Below, one piece after another: positions 47,225 to 56,294 of a stretch of 64,000 bases of DNA. The DNA comes from JADLGL01 sp963732865 (GTDB lineage Bacteria > Pseudomonadota > Alphaproteobacteria > Rhizobiales > Kaistiaceae), in NCBI GenBank assembly GCA_963732865.1, contig CAVTBC010000004.1:434001-498000 (forward strand). Direction: 5' to 3'. The notes under the pieces are model-generated. The model searched no databases. It saw nothing but the letters and a program-made list of their open reading frames with translations, and was not told where the DNA came from. The position numbers and the translations under genes were made by a program. Numbering within the stretch: the first letter of the stretch is position 1; every line of letters starts with the position of its first letter.

Positions 47225-49219
47225 TCAGTCGGTTGGCCGGCGCACGGGGAAATCCACGGTGAGAGCGCCGCCATCGGCGAAGGTCAGGGTCACGGGCACG
47301 GTGCCGCCAGGCGTCACGGCATCGCCGGGCGATATGCACATGAGGTGATAGCCGCCGGGCGAGAAGGTGACGCTGCCATGCGCCGGCACGAGCAGCGTGT
47401 CGACCGCAATCATTTGCCCGACGCCGCCGACATCCTGGCTCTGATGCATCATCAGCGCGCCGCAGCCGGGCGATGAAGCGGAGACCAGGACGCGATCCGT
47501 GTCGCCCGTGTTTTCCAGTGTGAAATAGCCGGCCGCCGGAACGGTCGCGATCACCGTCTGCAGATAGGCGCCGGTCACGACGAGGCCGGTTGCGACGGTC
47601 GCTGTTGCCGGCGCAGCGGCGATTGCGACGGGCTGTGTGTTGTTGCCGCGGATCAGCACCGGGCCGGCGATCCTCCGCCGTTCGAAATCGGAAATGAGCG
47701 CCGCCACTTCCAGGGTCCAGTTGCCGGGGATTGCGAGCACGAAGCCATCGGCGATCCATTGCCCGTCGACGCGCGTGGCGGGCTCTGTGATCGGCTCGAT
47801 GCCGGCATCCGGATTGGACAGCGAAACGGTGACCTGTTGCGCTGCGAGAGGGGCTAGGTCACCGTCATAGAGCGTCACAGCGACCGAAACCGGGCCGATA
47901 TAGCCGGGCGTCACGGTGACGTCCGTCGCGATGTCGGTACCATGAAAATGCGTGAAGAATGGCGCCTCGGTGGCGGCGATGGCGGCATCGACGGCGCGCG
48001 GCGGCGGCGTGAAGCGCCAGCCGGCGACAAGCCCGAAAACGAGAATTGTCAGCGCCAGTTCGATGAAGATCGATCGACGGAGCCGGCCCGCGGCGCGTGC
48101 AGGTTTGGCGCTGAGGCGCGGCGTCAAATGATAGCGGTTGACGAAGGCGATCGTCAGCAGCGCCCCGACCAGCAGAACCTTGCCGGACAGGATGAGGCCG
48201 TAGCCCGTAGTCCACAGGTCCGACAGCCTGTCGAGCTGAATGAGGATCAGAACCAGGCCTGAAATGAGGAGCGGCGCGATGGCGAAGGGGATAACGGCCG
48301 AGAAGCGGGCGAGGGCGGCGATCGCGGCCCGGTCGGCGCTGCGCAGCAGCGAGGCCAGCGGCAGCAATGCACCGATCCAGAACGCGACCGAAACGGTATG
48401 AATCAGGACGATCGACCAACTGGTGGCGGCCGGGGGGGCCCGGCTCGCATGGCCGCTCAAGGCGAAGGCCGTGCCGATTGCCAGCAATGACACCAAGGCC
48501 GCGAAGCGGTTTCCGGTTCGCTGAACCGCAAGGCCGAGCACGAGCGCGATCAAGGCGACGACGAGCGTCCCCATGTAGGTCGACGTGACGGCGGCGCGCC
48601 ACGCGTCAGGCTTGAAGATCGATTCGATCGGCTCGCCCAGAATGTCCACGCCCTGCAGCACGAACAGCGCCGGAACCGCGCCAAACCCCGCGATCATGAA
48701 CCAGCGTAGCGCCATACGCGCTCGCGGCGGTAGCTTGGCGGGCGCGGCGATGAGCGCAACGAAAGCCGCGCCCGCGACGCCGATGAAGAGAGCGAGATAA
48801 AGGGCCGTTCGCGCGGCCCACATTGGCGGCCCGATGCGGTTGTCGGCGAGCGAGATTGTCGCCGCCCCGGTGACTTCGCCGATGGAGAAGGCGAGGCTGC
48901 CGCCGACCGGATGACTGTCGGCGGAAATAACCCGCCAACTTAGCGTCTGCGTGCCACGGCCCAGCGGCGGGAGCGAGACGATGATGTCGTTGCCGTTCTT
49001 GGCGAAGTCGGTGAGCTCCGCCTCGGCGCCGTCGGGGCCGACAAGGCGCAGGACCGTGGGATCGGTTGGCTCGTCGAAGGTCAGAGTGATCGTGGCGGGC
49101 GCTGTCGCGAGCACCGCCCCATAGGGCGGATCAGTGGCCAGAAGCGACGCGTGCGCCCAAACGGGGGTGGCAAAGGCCACCCCCGCCAGCGCCCAGAGGA
49201 GTTTGAGCAGGGGTCGCAT
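47225..49219 (-). CDS. four-part copper protein: CopC - CopD - YtkA-like - PCuAC
   Basis: 664 residues. The signal peptide is followed by His23 as mature N-terminus (AHASLLATDPPYGAVL), the copper ligand of CopC, with SADSHPVGGSLAFS later. Then comes an eight-helix CopD membrane domain (about 145-440) with SGHASRAPPAATSWSIVLIH. A periplasmic YtkA/FixH-like domain follows (VTPGYIGPVSVAVTLYD ... GNWTLEVAAL). The C-terminal PCuAC domain, AGYFTLENTGDTDRVLV, has the H/M copper set in MMHQSQDVGGVGQM and GYHLMC. In many genomes these are separate genes. It overlaps the YcnI stop by one base. An upstream start at 49420 would run 67 residues inside ycnI and is rejected. Confidence 0.88.
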   Translation of the reverse strand: MRPLLKLLWALAGVAFATPVWAHASLLATDPPYGAVLATAPATITLTFDEPTDPTVLRLVGPDGAEAELTDFAKNGNDIIVSLPPLGRGTQTLSWRVISADSHPVGGSLAFSIGEVTGAATISLADNRIGPPMWAARTALYLALFIGVAGAAFVALIAAPAKLPPRARMALRWFMIAGFGAVPALFVLQGVDILGEPIESIFKPDAWRAAVTSTYMGTLVVALIALVLGLAVQRTGNRFAALVSLLAIGTAFALSGHASRAPPAATSWSIVLIHTVSVAFWIGALLPLASLLRSADRAAIAALARFSAVIPFAIAPLLISGLVLILIQLDRLSDLWTTGYGLILSGKVLLVGALLTIAFVNRYHLTPRLSAKPARAAGRLRRSIFIELALTILVFGLVAGWRFTPPPRAVDAAIAATEAPFFTHFHGTDIATDVTVTPGYIGPVSVAVTLYDGDLAPLAAQQVTVSLSNPDAGIEPITEPATRVDGQWIADGFVLAIPGNWTLEVAALISDFERRRIAGPVLIRGNNTQPVAIAAAPATATVATGLVVTGAYLQTVIATVPAAGYFTLENTGDTDRVLVSASSPGCGALMMHQSQDVGGVGQMIAVDTLLVPAHGSVTFSPGGYHLMCISPGDAVTPGGTVPVTLTFADGGALTVDFPVRRPTD

Positions 49220-49716
49220 CAGCTGCCGTCGGCGGCCGACAACGGCTCCGTCACCGTGAAGCCGGGCGCTGGTTCGTCCGGCTCCGGTTGGCCGTCCACC
49301 GGGGTGTCGACCCAGTGATTGGCGCCCTCCACACATTCCTGAACAATCGGAAACCAGATGTGTGTCCCCGCAGGGGTTTCCGCGTCGATTTTGGCGCGGA
49401 TCCAGAACTGATCGTACCATTCGTCCGGCAGGTTGCCGCCCGTGAAGTCAATCTCGGTGACGGCGCCCTCGGCATCGTGGACGATGTTGATATCCCAGCC
49501 AGGCTTGGCCACCGGCTTCACCGAGGAAAGCCCCGCGGGGATCTGGATTCGCATGGCGACCGTTGGCGAACCGGAACAACCATGTCCCGGCCCGAAGCCG
49601 ATCAGAGTCGTCGCGCCGGCCGGAACTTCCGATACCGACAGGCTGACATGGGCCTGCGCCGAACCGGCGACGAGACAACTGACGGCCGCCGCGGCCAAGT
49701 GCATTGACTTGCGCAT
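49219..49716 (-). CDS. YcnI/DUF1775 copper-binding protein
   Basis: 165 residues: signal peptide ends at AQA and the mature chain begins with His23 (HVSLSVSEVPAGATT), the histidine brace used by YcnI to bind Cu(II). Core motifs GHGCSGSPTVAMRIQIP, KPGWDINIV, GGNLPDEWYDQFWIRAKI, FPIVQECVEGANHW. YcnI next to CopC/CopD is a recurrent copper-acquisition pair. Confidence 0.9.
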   Translation of the reverse strand: MRKSMHLAAAAVSCLVAGSAQAHVSLSVSEVPAGATTLIGFGPGHGCSGSPTVAMRIQIPAGLSSVKPVAKPGWDINIVHDAEGAVTEIDFTGGNLPDEWYDQFWIRAKIDAETPAGTHIWFPIVQECVEGANHWVDTPVDGQPEPDEPAPGFTVTEPLSAADGS

Positions 49717-49812
49717 TTACGTACCTCCCAGGCGCCGGCCGCCATGGGCGGTGCGCGGCTCACCTGTTCATGAGATTTGATGATTTGGTTTGAGACCGGC
49801 CTGTGCCGGCGA

Positions 49813-50181
49813 TCAGACGGCGGCCGGCGGGCCGCGGGCCGACTGCCAGGCTGTCGTGCGGAAGCGGCGAGGCTTGGCCGAACGCGGCCGCGGGTTGCGA
49901 CAGGCGACGATGTGAAGCGGCGCGGGGACGCTCGGCGCGGCTGGGCCAACGAGGCCGACGGCGGTGAGGCAGGTCGAGCAGCACAGTGCGGAGTGGCTGT
50001 GCGTCGCCTGCTGGCCGTCGCCATGATGATGTTCGGACTGCGGGAGCGACAGGACAACGGCCGGAGCGGCGGGGAACTGCCCCATCGCCGCCATCGCCGG
50101 CACATGCATGATGAGGCCATAAACCGCGAGCAGAGCGGCCCACAGCCGCGCCTGGCTCGGCGGCGCCTTGCCCCGCGCCAT
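49813..50181 (-). CDS. small His/Cys-containing protein (DUF2946-like)
   Basis: 122 residues with an N-terminal hydrophobic helix (LWAALLAVYGLIMHVPAMAA), then a His-rich stretch SEHHHGDGQQATHSHSALCC and STC, then a basic C-terminus. The layout resembles DUF2946-type proteins found beside copper genes. The HHH and CC..C residues could bind copper; inference. It lies 96 bases upstream of the YcnI gene on the same strand. Confidence 0.6.
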   Translation of the reverse strand: MARGKAPPSQARLWAALLAVYGLIMHVPAMAAMGQFPAAPAVVLSLPQSEHHHGDGQQATHSHSALCCSTCLTAVGLVGPAAPSVPAPLHIVACRNPRPRSAKPRRFRTTAWQSARGPPAAV

Positions 50182-50285
50182 TGCCCTCTATCCTCCCAGA
50201 TCCTGACGGCCGGGATTCAGCATCCTCCTGCACGATCGGCGGCGCAACTGTGGCTCAAGGTCGCGAAAACGCCGCCGCCGGGCGT

Positions 50286-51284
50286 CTATCGCCCGGTCCA
50301 GTCCGCGGAAATTTCGAGGCCGCCATCGCTGCCGCGGCGCCCGCTCTTCTCTTCCTGTACGCGCAGATTGTTGATGACGAGAATGAAGGCGACCGCGCTC
50401 ATCATTGCCGTGGGAATCCAGATGATGATGCCGCCCATCTGCTGATCGGCGACGGCATCGATCGATGCGTAGATGCGGCCGCACCAGGCATAGAACGAAT
50501 AGATGTCATGGTTGGTGAAGGCGATGACGGCGCCGAGGATCAGCTGCGGCAGGATCACGCCGAAAGCCATTGCCGCCCGGCCGCCGAACGATGTCCGCGC
50601 CGGCGGTTTCGGCCGCGGATCGAGCACCAGCACCCAAAACAGCACGCCGTCGACGACCATGCTCCAGTTCATCAGTTGATAGAGCTTCGGATCGACCATG
50701 GCGCGGAAATGGACGTCCGGCACGAGCCAGAAGATGACGAGGCCGACGAACAGGACCGAGGCGATGAAGGGCTGCTGCAGGAGGCGGAGAAGCCAGGTCC
50801 GGCCGATACGGTCGGCAACGGGCCGCAGGAAGGCTGGCATACCCTTGCGAATGATCGCGCCCGGCCAGGCCAGGGCGATCAGGAAGGGGCCGAGATGGTG
50901 CATCGCCACATGCTGGATGCGGTTCAGGAAGAACATGTGCTCGGCGAGATATTCGAAATGCGTCTGCAGCACGGCGTAGATGGCGCCGACGCCGGCGAAA
51001 TAGGCGATGCGCCGCCAGGTCGCCGGCCGCTCCGCTTCGCTGCTGAGATAGAGCCCGCGCGCGTACCACCATACGGCCAGCGATGCTGCGACGAACCACG
51101 GCCAGGAAAATTCCCATGGCGCCCAGGCGGGCATGGCCGAGGCGTGATAGCGCCCAGCCCACCACAGGAACGAGCCGAGGACCACGATTGCGAGGTAGAA
51201 GGCCCAGTCGAGCGGGCGACCGAGGCTTTCCGGCAGGCCGGCCGACGGCGATCCGCCGGGAACGGTTTCGATCTTTGCCGTCAC
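50286..51284 (-). CDS. ctaG: cytochrome c oxidase assembly factor CtaG (Caa3-CtaG family)
   Basis: 332-residue multi-pass membrane protein, about seven helices, with the family's Met/His-rich core LNRIQHVAMHHLGPFLIALAWPG split here as RIQHVAMHHLGPF, and DQQMGGIIIWIPTAMM. GTG start preceded by AGGA at seven bases. This is the Bacillus-type CtaG rather than the Cox11-type. With sco and the CopC/CopD/PCuAC fusion it makes a copper-to-oxidase delivery cluster. Confidence 0.88.
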   Translation of the reverse strand: MTAKIETVPGGSPSAGLPESLGRPLDWAFYLAIVVLGSFLWWAGRYHASAMPAWAPWEFSWPWFVAASLAVWWYARGLYLSSEAERPATWRRIAYFAGVGAIYAVLQTHFEYLAEHMFFLNRIQHVAMHHLGPFLIALAWPGAIIRKGMPAFLRPVADRIGRTWLLRLLQQPFIASVLFVGLVIFWLVPDVHFRAMVDPKLYQLMNWSMVVDGVLFWVLVLDPRPKPPARTSFGGRAAMAFGVILPQLILGAVIAFTNHDIYSFYAWCGRIYASIDAVADQQMGGIIIWIPTAMMSAVAFILVINNLRVQEEKSGRRGSDGGLEISADWTGR

Positions 51285-51381
51285 GGAGAGGTCCTGCGTC
51301 GCTGAAGATCAGGCGCCGGCAACATTGAGGATTTTGCGGCCGGAGGTAAGGGGCCTTTGGTCGCGGTCCCGGCGCGCCCCC

Positions 51382-51801
51382 TTAAGTGTGCGGGCAGGAT
51401 GGAGCCCCATGGGCAATCGAACGCGGCCGGATCATTTGCGGCAAAAAGAAAGGCATTTCGCCCTTTGGCGTGCCTGAAACCTCAAGGTCGATGTCGAAAG
51501 CGTCGCGCAGGATGCCGTCGGTGATGACATCCGCCGGCCGGCCAATCGAGAAAATGTGACCGCCGAACAGGACGCCAATGCGGTCGGCATAGGTGGCGGC
51601 GAGGTTGAGGTCGTGGAGAACGGCAAGAACGCCGCCGCCCTGCGCCGCGAAATCGCGGGCGATTTCAAGGATCAGGCCCGGATCGGCGAGCGGGTTGCGG
51701 AAGAAGCCTGCAGGATCGTGCCGGCGATTGCGAGCATGAAGCCGACCAGGACGCCCATGGCCATGCGCGGCGGCTGGCCAGGCGAGCGGTCAGAGTCATG
51801 A
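51382..51801 (-). pseudogene. hmuU-hmuV heme ABC transporter remnant (fused fragments, frameshifted)
   Basis: Reading the minus strand, RMAMGVLVGFMLAIAGTILQ is a FecCD permease segment of HmuU. One base is then missing and the next frame gives FFRNPLADPGL, the conserved HmuU loop. This runs directly into LEIARDFAAQGGGVLAVLHD, LNLAATYADRIGVLFGGH and the C-terminus of HmuV, ending at TAA 51382. So most of hmuU and the ATPase core of hmuV are deleted. No functional product is possible. Confidence 0.75.
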
Positions 51802-51849
51802 GTTGAGGTCCTTTTCAGTGCGTTGCATGGAACTCGCGCCGACACCCAA

Positions 51850-52014
51850 CCCATCGTCGCCCGCCGCCAATCGGCCGTCGTCGTGTTCTTCAATCTGGAC
51901 GGCGGGAGCATGTTCAAAGGGTTCGTCGGGCGAACACCAGACGGCGATCTTCTCCCCGATCAGCTTGCCTTCTTTCGCGCTCTCGCCGACGCGACAGCCG
52001 GCGGCTCGGTATGA
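51850..52014 (+). pseudogene. hutX/chuX heme carrier, C-terminal remnant
   Basis: About 50 residues in frame to a TGA: RRQSAVVVFFNLDGGSMFKG, FVGRTPDGDLLPDQLAFFRA, LADAT. This parallels the end of ChuX/HutX (ILFFNKEGSAMLKIFLGRD ... LLSEQVSAF). The rest of the gene is absent; it diverges from the hmuUV remnant, whose 5' end is also lost, consistent with one deletion spanning both. Confidence 0.6.
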
Positions 52015-52176
52015 GCGTCCCGCGCCAAAATGGCGGCGCGCCTCACTTCTGAGAAAGTATAGTTCGGAATTGCCACAGTATATGCACAGCTGAAGGAAGT
52101 TGTTGCGGGCCGAGGAAGTTTGCGCGAAACTAACAGTGATCTTGGGCAATAGCGATGCGTGGGGAGACCTTTGCAA

Positions 52177-52335
52177 ATGGCCAAAGAGATCGAAATATCG
52201 ACTGCGAATCCGGCCGATCTGGCCGCCGATATGGAGCACCATCGAGCGACATGGGCCCGCTTCGTTAGGACTGCGTTCTATGTAGCGGGCGCACTCGGGG
52301 TTCTTCTGCTGATCTTGTTCCTGGCGCTGAACTAA
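52177..52335 (+). CDS. small aa3-type cytochrome oxidase subunit IV-like protein
   Basis: 52 residues, too short for most gene callers: MAKEIEISTANPADLAADME followed by HHRATWARFVRTAFYVAGAL and one membrane helix to the C-terminus. The acidic start, the DME-HHRATWARF stretch preceding a single C-terminal helix and the length match the alphaproteobacterial CoxIV family (typically DMDYAEHERTY). GGGGAG lies about 10 bases before the ATG. No coxI-III genes are in view. Confidence 0.65.
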   Translation: MAKEIEISTANPADLAADMEHHRATWARFVRTAFYVAGALGVLLLILFLALN

Positions 52336-52459
52336 GCGGCGCCGGTCAGTTTCAGGGAGTCTGACCCGCGGCAGTTTTGCGGGACAGTTGGTTGTTTGTC
52401 GTCAATTGCCGGCGATTCCGGTGTTGCGTTCCGGCAGCGCAGCGACGCTAAATGCGTTG

Positions 52460-52741
52460 ATGACAGATACGCTTGCCGGTGCGGCGCTGGGCGCCGTCTT
52501 CGGCGCGATCCTCGCTGCTGCCTTTTTGGCGATTCTCTGGCTGTCCGTGCGTAACAGCCTTGAGGGCGGCCGGCCGGTCTGGATGCTCGGCGGCATGCTG
52601 GCGCGCTTGGCGCTGATTGGCGCTGCCGGCTATGCGTTCATCGTTTCCGGCGCGGGTGCAGCCGTCATCATCGGCGCGGCGCTGGGCTTCACTGTGGTAC
52701 GCGTGGTGGTGGTGGCGCGCACGCGATCGAGCCTGCGCTAG
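52460..52741 (+). CDS. atpR: N-ATPase subunit AtpR, displaced from the operon
   Basis: 93 residues with three hydrophobic helices: AGAALGAVFGAILAAAFLAI, LWLSVRNSLEGGRPVWMLGG, MLARLALIGAAGYAFIVSG. The LW.SVR..L, GGMLAR and GF.VVRVV..RTR pattern is that of AtpR, a small membrane protein thought to help assemble the N-ATPase c-ring. In N-ATPase operons it normally sits between atpQ and atpB; here that gap is only 31 bases and atpR lies 1.3 kb before atpD, tail-to-tail (four-base overlap) with an MFS gene. Confidence 0.75.
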   Translation: MTDTLAGAALGAVFGAILAAAFLAILWLSVRNSLEGGRPVWMLGGMLARLALIGAAGYAFIVSGAGAAVIIGAALGFTVVRVVVVARTRSSLR

Positions 52742-53934
52742 CTTCCGCGCCGCGTTCTGGTGAAGATGAGCGCCGCTGCGGCGGCGACGCTTAGGCCGCT
52801 GCCGACAAGGAAAGTGGCTTGCGGCCCGCCGACATCCCACAGCGTGCCGGCGATGACGCTGGCCAGGAGCGTCGCCACGCCGGCGACGAGACTGAACAGG
52901 CCGAATGCCGTGCCGCGCAGCGCGGCCGGCGCCGAATCGGCGATGAGCTTCGACAGCACGCCCTGCGTCAGCCCCATATGCAGGCCCCACACGCCCGCTC
53001 CGACAAGGGCAATGCCGGGCGAATTGGCGGTCGCCAGAGTGATGTCGGCGACGGCCAGGACAACTAGACCCGCGAGAAGCAGGCCGCTCGGTTTCATCCG
53101 ATCGGCGAGGACACCGATCGGATAGGCCGAGATGGCGTACACTGCGCTCATGACGACCATGACGACCGGCGCCAAACCGGCCGTAAGCCCGGTGTCTTCG
53201 CCGCGAAGGATGAGGAAGGCCTCGCTGAACCGGGCCAGCGTGAATACTGCGCCGATGATGACGACACGCCAGAATGACGGCGGCAGCAGGCCGAGCGTGC
53301 TCCAGCGGATCGGGGTTCGCGGAGCGGGGGCGCTCGGTTGCTTCGGTTCGCGAACGGTGAAGATCAATGTCAGCACTGAAGCGATGGCCGGGATGACCGC
53401 GAACCACAGCACCGCACGGATGTTGTCGGACAGGGCTGCCATGAGACCGATCGCCAGCAGCGGGCCGGCGACGGCGCCGATCGTGTCGAGTGACTGGCGC
53501 AGGCCGAACGCTGCCCCGCGGAGCGCAGGCGGTGTGACATCGGCAATCAAGGCGTCACGCGGCGCGCCGCGGATGCCCTTGCCGATCCGGTCGACCAGCC
53601 GCGCCGCAAAGACCCAGGCGACGGTGGTGGCGATGGCGAAGAAGGGTTTGGTGATCGCCGCCAGGCCGTAGCCGATCACGGCGAGCAATTTGCGCCGCCT
53701 GATGTAATCGCTGATCGCGCCGGAGAAGGTCCTGACGATCATGGTTGCCGCCTCGGCAAGCCCTTCCAGGACGCCAAGCGTGGCGGCGCTGGCGCCCAAA
53801 GTCGTGACGACGAAGACGGGCAGCAGGCTGTGGACCAGTTCGGACGACGAATCCATGAACAGGCTGACAAGCCCGAGCGCCCAGATCTCGCGTGGCAATC
53901 GCTGCCGCTGGCCGGGGTGTGATGCCTTTGCCAA
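52738..53934 (-). CDS. MFS transporter
   Basis: 398 residues, twelve hydrophobic segments. N-half motifs LVSLFMDSSSELVHSLLPVF and the conserved cytoplasmic loop DRIGKGIRGAPRDALIAD mark a subgroup of MFS proteins of unknown substrate; C-half SAYPIGVLADRMKPSGLL. It interrupts atpR and the rest of the N-ATPase genes on the opposite strand. Confidence 0.88.
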   Translation of the reverse strand: MAKASHPGQRQRLPREIWALGLVSLFMDSSSELVHSLLPVFVVTTLGASAATLGVLEGLAEAATMIVRTFSGAISDYIRRRKLLAVIGYGLAAITKPFFAIATTVAWVFAARLVDRIGKGIRGAPRDALIADVTPPALRGAAFGLRQSLDTIGAVAGPLLAIGLMAALSDNIRAVLWFAVIPAIASVLTLIFTVREPKQPSAPAPRTPIRWSTLGLLPPSFWRVVIIGAVFTLARFSEAFLILRGEDTGLTAGLAPVVMVVMSAVYAISAYPIGVLADRMKPSGLLLAGLVVLAVADITLATANSPGIALVGAGVWGLHMGLTQGVLSKLIADSAPAALRGTAFGLFSLVAGVATLLASVIAGTLWDVGGPQATFLVGSGLSVAAAAALIFTRTRRGS

Positions 53935-54087
53935 AATTCTTTCCAGAGAACGGGCGCGGTCCGTCAGCGCGCTGCCCTACCGGCGCAAAACGCGGGCCCA
54001 TGTCAATTGGCGATTGTTGACAAGGGCCTCAAGCTGATGGACAGCGGGACGGATCCTCGACGCGATGGTGTAGGTTTTGAACGTCGC

Positions 54088-55485
54088 ATGACGGAAATCG
54101 GCAGTGTGAGCAGCGTGACCGGTTCGGTCGTGGATGTCACGGTTCATACGCAGCCGTTGCCGCCGGTCAATCGAGCCCTGACGGTGGAGCCGCCCGGCCT
54201 GCCGCGAATCGTTCTCGAAGTGCAGCAGCATCTCGATCCGCGCACGGTGCGCTGCGTCGCCATGAGCGAAACGCTCGGTCTTGCCTGCTATACGCCGGTC
54301 AGTGACACCGGCTGGCCGATGCGAATGCCGGTGGGGGAGGCGATGCTGGGCCGGCTCGCCGATGTCACGGGCGCAATGATCGATGCAGGGCCGCCGATCC
54401 CGGACGATGCGCCGCGTTGGCCGATCCATCGCGCGCCGCCGCCACTGACGGACCAGAGCGGCAAGCGCGAGATCCTCTTCACCGGCATCAAGATCATCGA
54501 CCTTCTGGCGCCGCTGGCACGCGGCGGCAAGGCGGCCATGTTCGGTGGTGCCGGCGTCGGCAAGACCGTTTTGATCATGGAACTCATCCACTCCGTCGCG
54601 GAGCGCTATTCGGGTCTGTCGGTCTTCGCCGGCGTCGGCGAACGTTCGCGCGAGGGGCATGAGCTGTGGTCGGAGCTTCAGAGCTCGGGCGTGCTGTCGC
54701 GGACGGCGCTGATCTTCGGTCAGATGAACGAGCCGCCGGGCGCGCGCTGGCGCGTCGGGCTGTCAGCGCTGACGGTCGCCGAATATTTCCGCGATGAGAT
54801 GCATCGCGACGTCCTGTTCCTGATCGACAATGTCTTCCGCTTCCTGCAAGCGGGAGGCGAGGTGTCGGGCCTGCTCGGCCGCCTGCCGTCGCAGGTTGGC
54901 TACCAGCCGACACTCGCTTCCGAGATCGCCGAACTGGAGGAGCGGATTTGCTCCGTGCACGGCGCTGCGGTCACGTCGCTGCAGGCGGTCTACGTGCCTG
55001 CCGACGATTTCACCGATCCGGCCGTGGTGGCGACCTTCGCCCATCTCGATGCGGCGATCGTGCTGTCGCGGGATATGGCGAGCCAGGGTCTCTATCCGGC
55101 CGTCGATCCGCTTGGCTCGACCTCGGTCCTGCTTGATCCTGCGGTGGCCGGCGAACGGCATTTTCGCGTCGCGGAGAATGTGCGTGAACTGATCGAGCGC
55201 TATCGCGAACTGCAGGAAATCATTTCACTGCTCGGCATGGACGAGCTTTCCGCCGATGATCGGCGCGCGGTGCAGCGGGCGCGGCGGCTGATCCGCTTCC
55301 TGACGCAGCCCTTCGCGGTGACCAGCCAGTTCACCGGCCATGGCGGTGCTTCCGTCGCTATCGAAGATACGCTCGCCGGCTGCGAAGCGATCCTCGACGG
55401 CAAGACCGACGATTGGGACGAGCAGCAACTCTATATGATCGGCACTTTGCAGGATGCCGAAGACAAGGGGAAGGCGCGGGGGTAG
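54088..55485 (+). CDS. atpD: N-ATPase F1 subunit beta
   Basis: 465 residues: catalytic subunit with GGAGVGKTVLIMELIHSVAE P-loop, GVGERSREGHEL, and DNVFRFLQAGGEVSGLLGRL. It differs from housekeeping beta in spacing and is followed by epsilon, the N-ATPase order. Starts at TTG 54007 and ATG 54037 are also open; ATG 54088 gives MTEIGSVSSVTGSVVDV, matching beta N-termini. A TTGACA hexamer at 54017 could be a -35 element if so, but no good -10 is seen. Confidence 0.93.
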   Translation: MTEIGSVSSVTGSVVDVTVHTQPLPPVNRALTVEPPGLPRIVLEVQQHLDPRTVRCVAMSETLGLACYTPVSDTGWPMRMPVGEAMLGRLADVTGAMIDAGPPIPDDAPRWPIHRAPPPLTDQSGKREILFTGIKIIDLLAPLARGGKAAMFGGAGVGKTVLIMELIHSVAERYSGLSVFAGVGERSREGHELWSELQSSGVLSRTALIFGQMNEPPGARWRVGLSALTVAEYFRDEMHRDVLFLIDNVFRFLQAGGEVSGLLGRLPSQVGYQPTLASEIAELEERICSVHGAAVTSLQAVYVPADDFTDPAVVATFAHLDAAIVLSRDMASQGLYPAVDPLGSTSVLLDPAVAGERHFRVAENVRELIERYRELQEIISLLGMDELSADDRRAVQRARRLIRFLTQPFAVTSQFTGHGGASVAIEDTLAGCEAILDGKTDDWDEQQLYMIGTLQDAEDKGKARG

Positions 55486-55520
55486 GCTGCGCCTTCGCCC
55501 CGGAACAAAGGCTTTCGGCC

Positions 55521-55976
55521 ATGAAGTTCCAGATCGTCACGCCGCTTGAGATCGTTGTTGACCGCGATGACGTCACCGCGGTGCGGGCTGAGGACTCGAC
55601 CGGTTCCTTCGAAATCCTCGATCATCATGCCGCTTTCATCACGGTGCTGGCGGTGGCGGTTGTCAGTTGGCGCGAACGCTCGGGGCCGCTGACGCATGTG
55701 GCGGTGCGTGGCGGCCTGCTGCGCGTCGCAGACGGGCTCGTCCTGTTGGCGACCCAGCAGGCGGTGATCAGCGACAGCCTGGAAGCACTTGGCCCTGCCG
55801 TGCAGGGCGAACTGTCGCAGGAAGAGGAGACTGAGTCCGGCACGCGGCTAACGCAGGCGCGGCTGCATCTCGGCCTGATCCGCCAGATCGAACGTTATCT
55901 CGACGCCGGCACGGGCCATTGGCCGGTTCCGGGGCGGTTTGGCGAAAAGGCGTCCTTTCTCGATGAGGCGGGTTGA
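55521..55976 (+). CDS. atpC: N-ATPase subunit epsilon
   Basis: 151 residues: N-terminal beta-sandwich MKFQIVTPLEIVVDRDDVTA, GSFEILDHHAAFITVL, and a C-terminal helical part. Second gene in N-ATPase operons. Its stop shares one base with the atpQ start. Confidence 0.9.
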   Translation: MKFQIVTPLEIVVDRDDVTAVRAEDSTGSFEILDHHAAFITVLAVAVVSWRERSGPLTHVAVRGGLLRVADGLVLLATQQAVISDSLEALGPAVQGELSQEEETESGTRLTQARLHLGLIRQIERYLDAGTGHWPVPGRFGEKASFLDEAG

Positions 55977-56263
55977 TGGCCGACGAAGGCAAGGACGACC
56001 GCCTGACGCGGTCGGTCGAGGAGCGGGAGGAGCGGGAGGACCGCTGGAAACGCGAGGGCGAGCGGCCGATCTGGCGCAACCTGTCCATGCTCGGCTCGTT
56101 CGGGTGGCTTATCGTCGTACCGATTCTGATCGGTGCGCTGCTTGGATCTTGGCTCGATTCGAAGGCGGGCAGCGGCGTATTCTGGAGCGGCAGCTTCATT
56201 TTCGCCGGCGCCGTTATCGGCTTCTCAATGGTCTGGCGCCGCATCAAGCACGAAGACAAATGA
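55976..56263 (+). CDS. atpQ: N-ATPase accessory subunit AtpQ (AtpI-like)
   Basis: 95 residues: a highly charged N-terminus (SVEEREEREDRWKREGE) and two helices, LGSFGWLIVVPILIGALLGSW and the segment ending GAVIGFSMVWRRIK, as in AtpQ/AtpI. Start ATG overlaps the atpC stop by one base. Normally followed by atpR, which is missing here. Confidence 0.88.
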   Translation: MADEGKDDRLTRSVEEREEREDRWKREGERPIWRNLSMLGSFGWLIVVPILIGALLGSWLDSKAGSGVFWSGSFIFAGAVIGFSMVWRRIKHEDK

Positions 56264-56294
56264 ACCGGCGGGCCTCAGCAATGGAGCAGACAGG

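Noticed and set aside
51796..52242. 148-codon minus frame over the heme remnant
   Set aside because: No family resemblance; the opposite strand carries the ChuX-like tail and the CoxIV-like gene.
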